From positions 372,001-436,000 of the forward strand of contig NZ_CACVAF010000003.1 of NCBI RefSeq assembly GCF_902726565.1: a stretch of 64,000 nt of DNA, in the 5' to 3' direction. This DNA is from Yersinia vastinensis. GTDB lineage: Bacteria > Pseudomonadota > Gammaproteobacteria > Enterobacterales > Enterobacteriaceae. Below are positions 19,560 through 29,826 of this stretch, one piece after another (position 1 is the first letter of the stretch; each line of letters starts with the position of its first letter). Position numbers and translations under genes: made by a program. Below the pieces are notes generated by a model, which saw only the letters and a program-made list of their open reading frames with translations, did no database searches and was not told the DNA's origin.

Positions 19560-19847
19560 TCAATGAATTCCGTTGTGCATCAATATGGCAGCCAGACCGC
19601 CCAATAGCGCTATGCAAGAGGGTAATAACAGGAAATGCCGTAATCGAGAGTGATACAGCATACTGACCGTTGCTAGCATCGCGATAATGATCAGCACCCG
19701 CAACTGCCCCACCGTAATATCAGCCCACTCGAGCACCGGCAGCAAAGCAAAAGGCAGCAAAATTCCCCAACCACTGGACATTAAGCGACTCAAAACACCG
19801 CTGATTCCCCATGAACGATAAGCTGCTAATCTGGCTGTAATCATCAT
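19560..19847 (-). CDS. YjjZ-like DUF1435 small membrane protein
   Basis: A 95-residue hydrophobic protein with three probable membrane segments (about residues 25-42, 48-64, 70-90). It resembles the DUF1435/YjjZ proteins that sit beside the leuQPV tRNAs in E. coli, and it is in the same place here. Function unknown. A GATAAT-rich Fur-type sequence immediately upstream suggests iron control. E. coli fhuF, its neighbour there, is not present. GAGG precedes the start. Confidence 0.65.
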   Translation of the reverse strand: MMITARLAAYRSWGISGVLSRLMSSGWGILLPFALLPVLEWADITVGQLRVLIIIAMLATVSMLYHSRLRHFLLLPSCIALLGGLAAILMHNGIH

Positions 19848-19859
19848 GACGCCTCGCTC

Positions 19860-19897
19860 AAATGATAATAGAAATGATAATGATAACTAATATCATA
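19860..19897 (-). promoter_or_regulatory. Fur box upstream of the yjjZ-like gene
   Basis: Three GATAA(T/C)-type hexamers follow each other (AATGATAATAG, AAATGATAATG, ATAACTAATATCAT), as in extended Fur sites made of overlapping GATAAT repeats. The site starts 13 bases above the start codon. Confidence 0.6.
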
Positions 19898-20189
19898 TAT
19901 CACTACTGAGCAATCTGCACCAGGAAGTTGTCATTAAAAAAAGCATTATTTAACTGAAATAGCCTTGTTGACACGACCGGGATATCAGATTTCGAAGAGT
20001 AAATTGATGAGTTGATCGACATCATGATGACAGGCTGAAACAAAAATGGTAATTTTGACTAAGAAAATTCCTAAAGCCATAAAAACGATTCAAACAAAGA
20101 TAATTACTTATAAGAACTATTTATCGTGATGCCTGAATAAAATGGCTTCATGAGGATATTGTTTATTTGTCTACTGACAGCACGCCATT

Positions 20190-21290
20190 ATGCAGAGTGA
20201 ATTGAATATGAATAGCCATTCCTACGATCAGCTTTTGAAAAGTAAGCATCGGCTCTCTTTACTGCTTTTTCTATTTCTTAATGCGGCGTCAGCTATTTTC
20301 AGTATGATATTACCCTCGTCAGAAACACCGGCGATCACATTACCTGTCGTGCTGATCACCGTTATCAGCCTCGGTTCTGCTGCTTATTTATATTTTATTT
20401 CGAAGAATTATGCCGATAAATTGAATTTATTTGCAATTATCATGGGCGTACTCTGGGCCTGGCAAATCATTCTTAAATATGAATATTTGGGAACCAATGA
20501 AAATAATTACTTATTACTCAGCTTGTTTACGATTTTCTTCATCAGCACGATTGCGCTATCAGATAACTTTCTTGCCTTTTGTCTGCACACGGCACCTTCG
20601 GCACTAACCGTTATTTTTCTGGATGATTTTCAAAATATTTCCCGCATTATATTTACTATCATGCTGCCGCTCATTGGCTTCTCTTTACATCATTTGATGC
20701 TACGCCGCAGCGATGACTTCACTCGAAAACTTGTCGCACGCCTTTATAATGAAAGAGAAAAATTCAGTGATTTAAGTATGATAGACCCTTTAACCAGCTT
20801 GTATAATCGCCGGGGATTGGAAAATAAACTTGAAACACTATTAGCGCAGTCTCCTGGCAATCATTACGTACTGCTACTCGATATCGATCATTTCAAGGCT
20901 TATAACGATAACTATGGTCATACCATGGGAGATCAAGCATTGGTGCGGGTTGCTGCCGCTATTCGCGATGCTGTTCGTTCACGGGACATCGTTGTGCGCT
21001 ATGGTGGTGAGGAGTTTTTGGTATTATTGACACATGTGAGCGAAGAGTACGCAAGCCAGTTGGCTGAAAGAGTCCGACAGAAAGTTTTAGGCCTTGATAT
21101 TCCACATGTTTTTAACCACAAAGTCTCTACGACAGTCACATTGAGTGCTGGGATTTCGCCCTTACAATCCTATGATCTGGCATCGTCACTCAAAGCCGCA
21201 GATGAAGCACTGTATCGGGCTAAAAAGGATGGACGCAATAAAGTTGCCTTTGCCGAAGATAAATTATCTAAGGTTGAATCTTCGCCCTGA
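20190..21290 (+). CDS. membrane-anchored diguanylate cyclase (GGDEF)
   Basis: A 366-residue protein with about six hydrophobic segments in the first ~170 residues, then a GGDEF domain (~195-355). The active-site motif is GGEEF in VRYGGEEFLVLL. An inhibitory I-site RxxD (RSRD) lies five residues before it. DIDHFKAYND and NRRGLENKLE are canonical, so it should make cyclic di-GMP and be product-inhibited. No EAL domain is attached. The ligand of the membrane part is unknown. Two starts are possible (20190 or ATG 20208); neither has a strong ribosome binding site. The upstream gap 19898-20189 is AT-rich with no recognised feature. Confidence 0.88.
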   Translation: MQSELNMNSHSYDQLLKSKHRLSLLLFLFLNAASAIFSMILPSSETPAITLPVVLITVISLGSAAYLYFISKNYADKLNLFAIIMGVLWAWQIILKYEYLGTNENNYLLLSLFTIFFISTIALSDNFLAFCLHTAPSALTVIFLDDFQNISRIIFTIMLPLIGFSLHHLMLRRSDDFTRKLVARLYNEREKFSDLSMIDPLTSLYNRRGLENKLETLLAQSPGNHYVLLLDIDHFKAYNDNYGHTMGDQALVRVAAAIRDAVRSRDIVVRYGGEEFLVLLTHVSEEYASQLAERVRQKVLGLDIPHVFNHKVSTTVTLSAGISPLQSYDLASSLKAADEALYRAKKDGRNKVAFAEDKLSKVESSP

Positions 21291-21309
21291 TAAAATCACC
21301 GAGCACAAT

Positions 21310-21343
21310 ACTCAACTATTATTTCTTCAGTTAATAGTTGAGT
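21310..21343 (+). terminator. hairpin after the diguanylate cyclase gene
   Basis: ACTCAACTATTA and TAATAGTTGAGT form a perfect 12-bp stem with a 10-base loop, about 20 bases after the stop codon. The tail is only weakly T-rich. Confidence 0.5.
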
Positions 21344-21588
21344 TTGGCACTATTATATTTATCTTTAATTCTGTTATTAAATCGCTCCATGTCATAGGTA
21401 AAAATAAATGGTCGGCTAATTTATTGGTAGATACCTCTATTTAAGCTAATCATTATAGTCATTTCGTTTAGCACATAATTAGCTTTTTATTGATAATTCA
21501 CTCCATTATTCCTATCCGTCGACCAAGTGATCTTGTCTTACATATCGGTTAAGAAGATGAATAATATTCACACTCGATAATACGAGTG

Positions 21589-21607
21589 CAATAATGATTA
21601 TCATTTA
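21589..21607 (+). promoter_or_regulatory. orphan Fur box
   Basis: The core AATGATTATCATT (21593-21605) is a near-ideal palindromic Fur box. No protein gene starts within reach on the plus strand, and the receptor gene on the minus strand starts 2.3 kb away. A GATAAT -10-like hexamer is at 21619-21624. A separate hairpin (CACTCG/CGAGTG) precedes it at 21571-21588. Confidence 0.6.
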
Positions 21608-21630
21608 TATAAATAATGGATAATTCAAGT

Positions 21631-21726
21631 AAAAGAACCCACTACGCAGGGAGAACACGAGGTGAATACTCAGCCCAGCAAATGGCATAGCCGCTGGGTT
21701 TAAGCGGCTGTTGTACAGCCGCTTGC
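21631..21726 (+). ncRNA. candidate Fur-controlled small RNA
   Basis: A possible transcript starts just after the orphan Fur box and the GATAAT hexamer. It would contain an AGAACCC...GGGAGAACACGAGG stretch that loosely recalls the start of RyhB. It then has stem-loops built from CCCAGC/GCTGGG (21674-21679, 21693-21698, followed by TTTAAG) and AAGCGGCTG/CAGCCGCTT (21702-21724). The conserved RyhB core is absent, so this is not called RyhB. The hairpins may instead simply end the receptor gene transcript. Confidence 0.25.
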
Positions 21727-21736
21727 AATGATGGGA

Positions 21737-23893
21737 TCAGAATGCCACAGACCCTTGGACGAAGAAGGTGCGCGGTTCTCCCACATATTTCCCGGAGTTA
21801 TTGTCGTTAGAACGCGTGAAATAGCGCTGATCAAACACGTTTTTCACCCCTGCGCCAATTGTCAAATTAGACCAAGCTGGTCCGAAATTATATTCAGCGC
21901 GGGTATTCCACACCATATATCCCGGAATGCGGCCAAACTGACCATCAGCACTTTCGGCAGTAATATACTGCGGACCTGCTCCTGGAGACTGCTGTTGAGA
22001 TTGCGCATAACTATCCAAATTCCAGACCCAGTTACCCGTCTCATAACGCGTACCGACGGTATATACCTGACGTGAATAGAACGGCAAATCCTTACCGGCA
22101 AAATCACCGCTTTTGGTAGTGGCTTTGGTATAGGTGTAGCTGGAGTAAACACTCACCCCATTCAGCAGCGGGTTCACTTCACTTAAGTCATAGCTAAACG
22201 CCAACTCCACACCTTCATGCGTTGTCGCACCCAAATTTGTCCAACCAATATCATTGCTGATGTATTGCAGTTGGTTATCAAAATCGATGTAGAACAACGT
22301 CAATTCACCGGTCATTACTGTATCATCAAAACGGGTACCCACTTCATAGCTATGGGCTTTTTCCGCCGTCAGACCCGGCGCGGGCGCGTTACCATTGCCC
22401 CCTTTACTGAGTTGGAAATACTGCATGCTGCCGAAGGAGGTGTTGGCATTAGCAAACAACTTCCACTCATCGGACAGATGGTACATGACGTTCAGTGAAG
22501 GTAATGGCTCGCTGTATTGCTTTTCACGTCGAGTATTAGCAAAAGAATCATCCACATTGGTGCGTATATTTTCATAACGTAGACCCGGTGTGATAGTCCA
22601 GTCAGAGATATTGATTGCATCATCAATATACACAGCATGGGCTTCAGTACCGCCGGAGGTATGCTGATAATACTGTGGTGTAGCCGGCGTGGAGGTCACT
22701 GTTGCCGGACTATACCAAGGGGAGCGATAGGCTTTCTCATCCATGGTTTCATTCAGGTAGCGATACCCTACCGTCACCTCATGGGCGCTGCTACCCATTC
22801 TGAATAACTGTGAATAACTTGGCTCAATAGCATAGGTGGTGTAATTACGTGGATAAGCCACCATGCGTTTTTGGCCCTGATTAGCCCCAGTGCCTTCAGA
22901 TTCAATGTTGCTACCACGGAAGCTTTTGGTGAAATACGTCAGTAACTCAAACTGCTTATCATCTTCCTGATGAGTATATTTGAATGACATATCACGACGA
23001 CGTCCATCAAATTGATCATAAGGTCGGGTGGACTGGAAAGGATTCTCAGCGTATTGCGCGCGGGTCAACCCACCCGGCATGCCGGCATGGGCTTCGTAAT
23101 AGTGGAAGTTAGCTTGTAGCTCATCATGTTCAGTTAATTGATAGCGCGTTTTCAACATGAAATCATCAATATCAGTGTTGTCGTTATTGTCGCGATATCC
23201 CTGACCATGCAAACCAGAATAGAGTATTGCTGCACCAAAACCATTATCTGCGGTACCACCGAGTGAAGCACTGCTCAGGGTTTTTAACCCACCATGATTG
23301 GCACCTTGTGTCTGCGCACTGACTGCTCCACTGAAATCCTGTGGGATAGCTTTGGTATTAAAGTTAATGATTCCGCCCACATTTTGCGGCCCATAACGCA
23401 CCGCGCCGCCGCCACGAATCACATCGACCGATTGCAGATTACCAATGGATAAAGGGGCCATCGAAAGTTGGGGTTGACCATAAGGGGCCACGGCCAGCGG
23501 GATGCCGTCCATCAGAATCGTCGAGCGAGGAGACAAACGAGAGGTTAACCCACGCACGCCGACATTCAGCGAGATATCACTCCCTCCCGTACCATTACTT
23601 TCGCGCACCTGTACCCCAGGAATACCACGAAGCGAATCCCCAATAGTCTGAGCGCCCTTTTCGTGAATACGTTGTTGGGTCACGATAGTACGAGCACCGG
23701 GGTGATTCAGAACAACAGTGCTGTTGTCGGTATTATCAAGCCAGTTGCCGACGACAGAAAGCTGGTCATTCTTATCTGTTTTAGGTTCGGCTGACTGAGC
23801 AGCAACGGGCTGGGAAGACTTCTCCGCGGCAACAGCAGGTAATGCCAGCATGACAGAAGCAGCCAGCAGGGACAGACGGGAAAACGTTAACAT
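21737..23893 (-). CDS. FecA-like TonB-dependent outer membrane receptor
   Basis: A 718-residue TonB-dependent receptor that follows E. coli FecA closely through plug and barrel. Examples are RSTILMDGIPLAVAPYGQPQ, RGGGAVRYGPQNVGGIINF, STRPYDQF and the terminal aromatic QGSVAF. A signal peptide ends near PAVAAE and a TonB-box-like segment is LSVVGNW. The N-terminal signalling domain of FecA is missing: the plug begins directly after the signal peptide and short linker. So no FecIR-type surface signalling is expected, and no fecI/fecR is nearby. The substrate is probably a ferric chelate, identity unknown. Start at 23893 (MLTFSRLSLL); the frame open to 23977 lacks a signal peptide at its N-terminus. 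Confidence 0.88.
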   Translation of the reverse strand: MLTFSRLSLLAASVMLALPAVAAEKSSQPVAAQSAEPKTDKNDQLSVVGNWLDNTDNSTVVLNHPGARTIVTQQRIHEKGAQTIGDSLRGIPGVQVRESNGTGGSDISLNVGVRGLTSRLSPRSTILMDGIPLAVAPYGQPQLSMAPLSIGNLQSVDVIRGGGAVRYGPQNVGGIINFNTKAIPQDFSGAVSAQTQGANHGGLKTLSSASLGGTADNGFGAAILYSGLHGQGYRDNNDNTDIDDFMLKTRYQLTEHDELQANFHYYEAHAGMPGGLTRAQYAENPFQSTRPYDQFDGRRRDMSFKYTHQEDDKQFELLTYFTKSFRGSNIESEGTGANQGQKRMVAYPRNYTTYAIEPSYSQLFRMGSSAHEVTVGYRYLNETMDEKAYRSPWYSPATVTSTPATPQYYQHTSGGTEAHAVYIDDAINISDWTITPGLRYENIRTNVDDSFANTRREKQYSEPLPSLNVMYHLSDEWKLFANANTSFGSMQYFQLSKGGNGNAPAPGLTAEKAHSYEVGTRFDDTVMTGELTLFYIDFDNQLQYISNDIGWTNLGATTHEGVELAFSYDLSEVNPLLNGVSVYSSYTYTKATTKSGDFAGKDLPFYSRQVYTVGTRYETGNWVWNLDSYAQSQQQSPGAGPQYITAESADGQFGRIPGYMVWNTRAEYNFGPAWSNLTIGAGVKNVFDQRYFTRSNDNNSGKYVGEPRTFFVQGSVAF

Positions 23894-23939
23894 TTTGAGC
23901 CTATTGCGAAAGGAGGTATGTCTAATTGTTTTTTTGGAA

Positions 23940-23962
23940 ACGCTAATCTTAATGATTACGCT
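23940..23962 (-). promoter_or_regulatory. weak Fur-like site upstream of the receptor
   Basis: A TAATCTTAATGATTA dyad (within 23944-23958) lies about 50 bases above the receptor start and partly matches the Fur 19-mer. It is supported by context rather than by a strong sequence match. Confidence 0.4.
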
Positions 23963-23999
23963 TACCAAGTAAATCAATTTTGTCGCAGAGAGGGAGATT

Positions 24000-24029
24000 A
24001 TTTGCCGCCATCTTCAAAGGGCGGCAAAT
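24000..24029 (-). terminator. hairpin between binding-protein and receptor genes
   Basis: ATTTGCCGCC and GGCGGCAAAT form a perfect 10-bp stem with a 10-base loop, 73 bases past the binding-protein gene stop and upstream of the receptor promoter. There is no T-run, so it may be a processing or attenuation point. Confidence 0.45.
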
Positions 24030-24101
24030 AATAATAACCATTAAAAATTAAATGGTTATAGGCCGTTACTGTGAATAATTAGAATGACGTTCTTATTCAA
24101 T

Positions 24102-25244
24102 TTAGGGATGGGAAGTCACCCAAAACACCCCGGAATAATCAATCGCGGTATATTTTTTATGAATCATTTCCAAATCGGCCTGCGGATCCAGATCTGCAAA
24201 TAATTCCGGGTGAAGAAACTTGGCAATCGCTTCCACCGCAACCACATTGAGCGGGCTGTCATAGAACTGATGATAGACCGCCATCACTTTCTTATCCTGC
24301 ACCGATTTCAATACGCTAACGCCCGTACGCTCCATCAAATGTGCCAATTTTTTCTGTGTTGTCCCTGCATCCGTGTTGTAGCCCAAAGGTACAGCGACCG
24401 AACCTTTGTGACCGCGACTCCAGTCAGCCCCTGTCATCAAATAGAAATCAGGATTACTGACAATAAGTTGCTCGACGTTAATCTCTCCGCCCATTTCCGC
24501 AAACAGTTGGCTACCAATATTATTTCCGCCCGCTTCAGCAATAAATTGCCCAAAACTCCCCTTACCGAAAGTAGAACAACATTCCTCACCGGTCATCCCG
24601 GCATGGCGTTCAATGAAGACACTAGGACGCTGTTCCGGTTTCAGCGTTGCCACTCGTTGTCGAATTAAATCAAGGCGTTGCTGATAGAACCGCACAAAAT
24701 CTTCAGCGTTCTTTTCTTCGCCAAACACTTTGCCGAGTAGCTGCATGCTGGGGACAGTATTGGTCAACGGTTGCTGGCGAAAATCAATAAACAGTACAGG
24801 AATACCGGACTTATCCAGTTGGGCTAATACACCACTGGCTTTAAGCTTTGCCAGCAATCCGGTATCAAAAATGATGAGGTTAGGCTGCAATGATACCGCT
24901 CGTTCGACGCTAAAATCCGTCACGTAGGGGTTATCAAACATAGGGATATCATTCACTTCCGGGAATTTTTTGGCATATGCCTCCACCAAGTCGGCGGCTT
25001 TCACTTTCAGTGAATTATCCCAAGCAATGATACTTTTAAGTGGGGTTTGCGGGTGAAGAATATTCAGTGCCATCAAAGCTCTGGCATCAGCCAATATCAC
25101 GCGAGAAGCTGGCTGGGCTAATGTCACCTGCCGGCCAGCAATATCAGTCACCACAATAGGTGTGGCTAAAACAGAAAATGAGGCCGTTATCGTGAAAAAT
25201 ATAGCGACGGATAATAAAAATCGGCTGACAGTATGACCTAGCAT
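24102..25244 (-). CDS. periplasmic iron-siderophore/heme-type binding protein
   Basis: A class III (BtuF/FepB-type) periplasmic substrate-binding protein of 380 residues. It has a signal peptide (residues ~1-27, ending SVLATP), then IVVTDIAGRQVTLAQPASRVILAD typical of the family. Its two lobes include DFSVERAVSLQPNLIIFDTG and VEQLIVSNPDFYLMTG. Fur control and the adjacent FecA-like receptor point to ferric-chelate import, but no permease or ATPase gene is next to it. Unusual: a CC pair in GEECCSTFGKG. The start at 25244 follows AAAGGAC; the longer frame to 25376 has no ribosome binding site and would bury the signal peptide. Confidence 0.85.
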   Translation of the reverse strand: MLGHTVSRFLLSVAIFFTITASFSVLATPIVVTDIAGRQVTLAQPASRVILADARALMALNILHPQTPLKSIIAWDNSLKVKAADLVEAYAKKFPEVNDIPMFDNPYVTDFSVERAVSLQPNLIIFDTGLLAKLKASGVLAQLDKSGIPVLFIDFRQQPLTNTVPSMQLLGKVFGEEKNAEDFVRFYQQRLDLIRQRVATLKPEQRPSVFIERHAGMTGEECCSTFGKGSFGQFIAEAGGNNIGSQLFAEMGGEINVEQLIVSNPDFYLMTGADWSRGHKGSVAVPLGYNTDAGTTQKKLAHLMERTGVSVLKSVQDKKVMAVYHQFYDSPLNVVAVEAIAKFLHPELFADLDPQADLEMIHKKYTAIDYSGVFWVTSHP

Positions 25245-25288
25245 GAAATGTCCTTTGAAAAATAAAATGCTTTCCCCAACAGATTCCG

Positions 25289-25330
25289 AGTTGTCGCCTA
25301 GCGACAACTGAGCGAACTCAACAAGTTGAG
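25289..25330 (-). other. two hairpins in the binding-protein mRNA leader
   Basis: AGTTGTCGC/GCGACAACT (25289-25297, 25301-25309) is a 9-bp stem with a 3-base loop. CTCAAC-AA-GTTGAG (25317-25330) is a second palindrome. Both lie between the Fur box and the ribosome binding site, so they would be in the 5' leader if transcription starts near the Fur box. Confidence 0.4.
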
Positions 25331-25395
25331 ATAACTCAATGAATTGGGCAAATAATGGCAGACAACAGCTCTGCATTTTAAAAAATGATGAGGAG

Positions 25396-25414
25396 AATGA
25401 TAATCCATATCATT
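25396..25414 (-). promoter_or_regulatory. Fur box of the binding-protein gene
   Basis: AATGATAATCCATATCATT has AATGAT/ATCATT arms and a GATAAT hexamer, a good match to the 19-bp Fur consensus. It lies about 150 bases upstream of the start codon at 25244. Confidence 0.65.
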
Positions 25415-25505
25415 TCATAACTTGAATCATTCTCTGCGCTATGGCGATAAATTCTTTTTAATGGCATTTACCGGTGTTTTTCTCCATCACAGAATATTTT
25501 GTTGC

Positions 25506-25520
25506 TTTGCTAAACCGATT
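25506..25520 (+). promoter_or_regulatory. ScrR-type half operator upstream of scrK
   Basis: TTTGCTAAACCGATT shares the TTGCTAAACCG half of the operator seen upstream of scrY. The second half is degenerate. It lies about 50 bases above the scrK start. Confidence 0.4.
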
Positions 25521-25567
25521 CTTCTACTTTTAGCAGCAAATAGAATTGATGAAAGTAGGGGTTTATC

Positions 25568-26503
25568 ATGGAAAATACCATTTGGGTTTTAGGCGATGCA
25601 GTTATTGATCTTGTCCCAGAAAATTCAAATAGTTACCTAAAGTGTCCGGGCGGTGCGCCAGCCAATGTTGCTGTCGGTATTGCCAGACTTGGCGGGAAAA
25701 GTGCCTTTATTGGTCGGGTTGGGCAAGATAGCTTTGGCCACTTTATGCAGCAGGTGTTGCAGCAGGAAAATGTTGATACCCGCGCAATGAAGCTGGATCC
25801 ACAGCATCATACTTCGACGGTGGTGGTTGATTTAGATGAGCACGGTGAACGCACTTTCACGTTCATGGTAACGCCAAGTGCTGATCTATTCCTACAACCT
25901 GATGATTTACCTGAATTTAAACCTAACCAGTGGTTACATTTGTGCTCTATCGCTTTAAGTCAGGAACCTTGCCGCAGTACCGCATTTGAGGCTATGCGTC
26001 GTATTAAAGCTGATGGGGGATGGGTCAGTTTTGACCCCAATATTCGTGCTGATATTTGGCGTCAACCACAGGAGTTACTCCCCTGCCTGCAACACGCATT
26101 GCAGTTGGCTGATGTAGTCAAGCTGTCTTTGGAGGAGTTGAATTTTATCTGCCCACAGCAGGATATCGCGACGGCTATGGAGCAACTCATGGCTGACTAT
26201 TCTTGTAAATTACTGCTGGTCACATTAGGGGCTGAGGGGGTTTGGGTACATAACCGCCGTGGCCTGCAAAAATATCCGAGCAGGAAGATAACCCCGATAG
26301 ACACCACCGGCGCGGGCGATGCTTTTGTTGCTGGGCTGCTGGCAGCGCTGGCACAAAAACCAGACTGGCATCTTAGCCCAGACCTTTCTGCCGTCATCAG
26401 CCAGGCACAGGCTTGTGGTGCTTTAGCCACGACTGCCAAAGGTGCTATGACCGCGTTGCCGAATGCGCAAGAACTGGCCTCATTCTTACAATGCAATCGC
26501 TAA
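25568..26503 (+). CDS. scrK: fructokinase ScrK
   Basis: PfkB-family ATP-dependent fructokinase of 311 residues. It phosphorylates the fructose released by ScrB from sucrose 6-phosphate. It carries the N-terminal GGAPANVAVGIARLGG substrate motif and the C-terminal signature DTTGAGDAFVAGLLAAL, with the catalytic Asp in GAGD. ATG at 25568 after AGGGG. First gene of scrK-Y-A-B-R. Confidence 0.93.
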   Translation: MENTIWVLGDAVIDLVPENSNSYLKCPGGAPANVAVGIARLGGKSAFIGRVGQDSFGHFMQQVLQQENVDTRAMKLDPQHHTSTVVVDLDEHGERTFTFMVTPSADLFLQPDDLPEFKPNQWLHLCSIALSQEPCRSTAFEAMRRIKADGGWVSFDPNIRADIWRQPQELLPCLQHALQLADVVKLSLEELNFICPQQDIATAMEQLMADYSCKLLLVTLGAEGVWVHNRRGLQKYPSRKITPIDTTGAGDAFVAGLLAALAQKPDWHLSPDLSAVISQAQACGALATTAKGAMTALPNAQELASFLQCNR

Positions 26504-26652
26504 CCACTTAAAAAGTGACCGGATGCCGTCCTGAGTCAGCATCCGGCTTCCTCTTTAACTTGGTCAATTTTGCTAAACACCCTGTTTTGCCTGATATCTC
26601 CCCCTTTCACCACCTCATGTCACACGCCATATCACTCGATTTGCAGTCCAGA

Positions 26653-28325
<1,673 letters not shown>

Positions 28326-28330
28326 TAATC

Positions 28331-28366
28331 CCCCGTCGTGTGCAGGGGGTTGGCTGCTGCGACGGG
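28331..28366 (+). other. stem-loop between scrY and scrA
   Basis: CCCGTCG (28332-28338) pairs with CGACGGG (28360-28366), with an inner GCAG/CTGC pairing. No T-run follows. It could lower expression of scrA relative to scrY or stabilise the scrY mRNA (inference). Confidence 0.5.
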
Positions 28367-28455
28367 AAACCTAATTGATGACAATTTCGCGATAATATCC
28401 TGCGGGCGTAGATAAACCACGGCACAGGACGCGGAATGATTATGCGAGGGATATA

Positions 28456-29826
28456 ATGAATATTAATGAGACCGCAAAGGCTCTACTCCCGTTGCTCGGC
28501 GGTAAAGAAAATATTGTCAGTGCAGCCCATTGCGCTACCCGCCTGCGTTTAGTGCTGGCTGATGACACGTTGGTACAAAAATCGGCAGTAGAAAAACTTG
28601 AGGGAGTGAAGGGCTGCTTCAGTAATGCTGGGCAATTACAGATTATTTTCGGCACCGGGCTGGTGAATAAAGTTTATGCTGAATTTATCAAAGTCGCGGG
28701 CATCAATGAATCCAGTAAATCAGAAGCGGCTGATGCCGCAGCGCGGAAACTGAACCCATTCCAGCGCATTGCTCGCCTGTTATCCAACATTTTTGTTCCT
28801 ATTATTCCAGCAATTGTAGCCTCTGGCCTGTTGATGGGCTTGCTCGGCATGGTGAAAACCTATGGCTGGGCCGACGCTAACAGCGCGCTATTTATTATGC
28901 TGGATATGTTCAGCTCCGCCGCCTTTATCATTTTGCCGATTTTGATTGGTTTCACCGCCGCTAAAGAATTTGGTGGCAACCCTTATCTGGGCGCAACACT
29001 GGGCGGCATTTTAACCCATCCGGCACTCACCAATGCTTGGGGAGTCGCTGGCGGGTTCCATACCATGAATTTCTTTGGTATGGAGGTGGCGATGATTGGC
29101 TATCAAGGCACGGTATTCCCAGTGCTGCTCGCGGTGTGGTTTATGAGCATACTGGAAAAGCGCCTGCGCAAAGTCATTCCAGATGCACTGGATTTGATCC
29201 TCACGCCGTTCCTCACCGTGATCATCACCGGCTTCGTTGCATTGCTGTTTATCGGCCCTGCCGGGCGAGTACTGGGGGATGGAATCTCACTCATACTCAG
29301 CACATTAATTACGCATGCCGGTTGGCTGGCCGGATTACTGTTCGGTGGGCTTTATTCGGTGATTGTCATAACCGGTATCCATCATAGTTTTCATGCTATC
29401 GAAGCAGGCTTACTGGGCAATCCGAATATCGGCGTTAACTTCCTGCTGCCGATTTGGTCAATGGCGAACGTTGCACAAGGCGGGGCTTGTCTGGCGGTCT
29501 ATTTTAAAACTCGTGATGCCAAGATTAAGGCGATTGCGATCCCGTCGGCATTTTCTGCCATGCTGGGGATTACCGAAGCGGCTATTTTCGGGATTAACCT
29601 GCGCTTTATAAAACCGTTCTTGGCGGCGTTGGCAGGTGGGGCATTCGGTGGCGCATGGGTGGTAGCAAATCATGTCAATATGACGGCCGTTGGCTTAACC
29701 GGAATTCCGGGTATCGCCATTGTTCAGGGCAACTCTATTGTTAACTATCTGATTGGGTTGGTGATTGCCTTTGGCACCGCCTTCGTTATTTCTTTGCTCC
29801 TTAAATACAAAACGGACAGCGAATAA
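28456..29826 (+). CDS. scrA: PTS sucrose-specific EIIBC ScrA
   Basis: Imports and phosphorylates sucrose to sucrose 6-phosphate. It is 456 residues with an N-terminal EIIB domain whose phosphorylated Cys is in AAHCATRLRLVL (~residue 26). The EIIC membrane domain (~110-450) follows, with about ten segments and the conserved GIHHSFHAIE. No EIIA domain is attached, so it must use a separate glucose-type EIIA (Crr), as known for ScrA. GAGGGATATA precedes the ATG. Its stop overlaps the scrB start by one base. Confidence 0.95.
   Translation: MNINETAKALLPLLGGKENIVSAAHCATRLRLVLADDTLVQKSAVEKLEGVKGCFSNAGQLQIIFGTGLVNKVYAEFIKVAGINESSKSEAADAAARKLNPFQRIARLLSNIFVPIIPAIVASGLLMGLLGMVKTYGWADANSALFIMLDMFSSAAFIILPILIGFTAAKEFGGNPYLGATLGGILTHPALTNAWGVAGGFHTMNFFGMEVAMIGYQGTVFPVLLAVWFMSILEKRLRKVIPDALDLILTPFLTVIITGFVALLFIGPAGRVLGDGISLILSTLITHAGWLAGLLFGGLYSVIVITGIHHSFHAIEAGLLGNPNIGVNFLLPIWSMANVAQGGACLAVYFKTRDAKIKAIAIPSAFSAMLGITEAAIFGINLRFIKPFLAALAGGAFGGAWVVANHVNMTAVGLTGIPGIAIVQGNSIVNYLIGLVIAFGTAFVISLLLKYKTDSE

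Noticed and set aside
21631-21726. RyhB itself
   Set aside because: Only the first few blocks look similar. The highly conserved RyhB core that pairs with targets is not present, so only a generic Fur-linked RNA is proposed.
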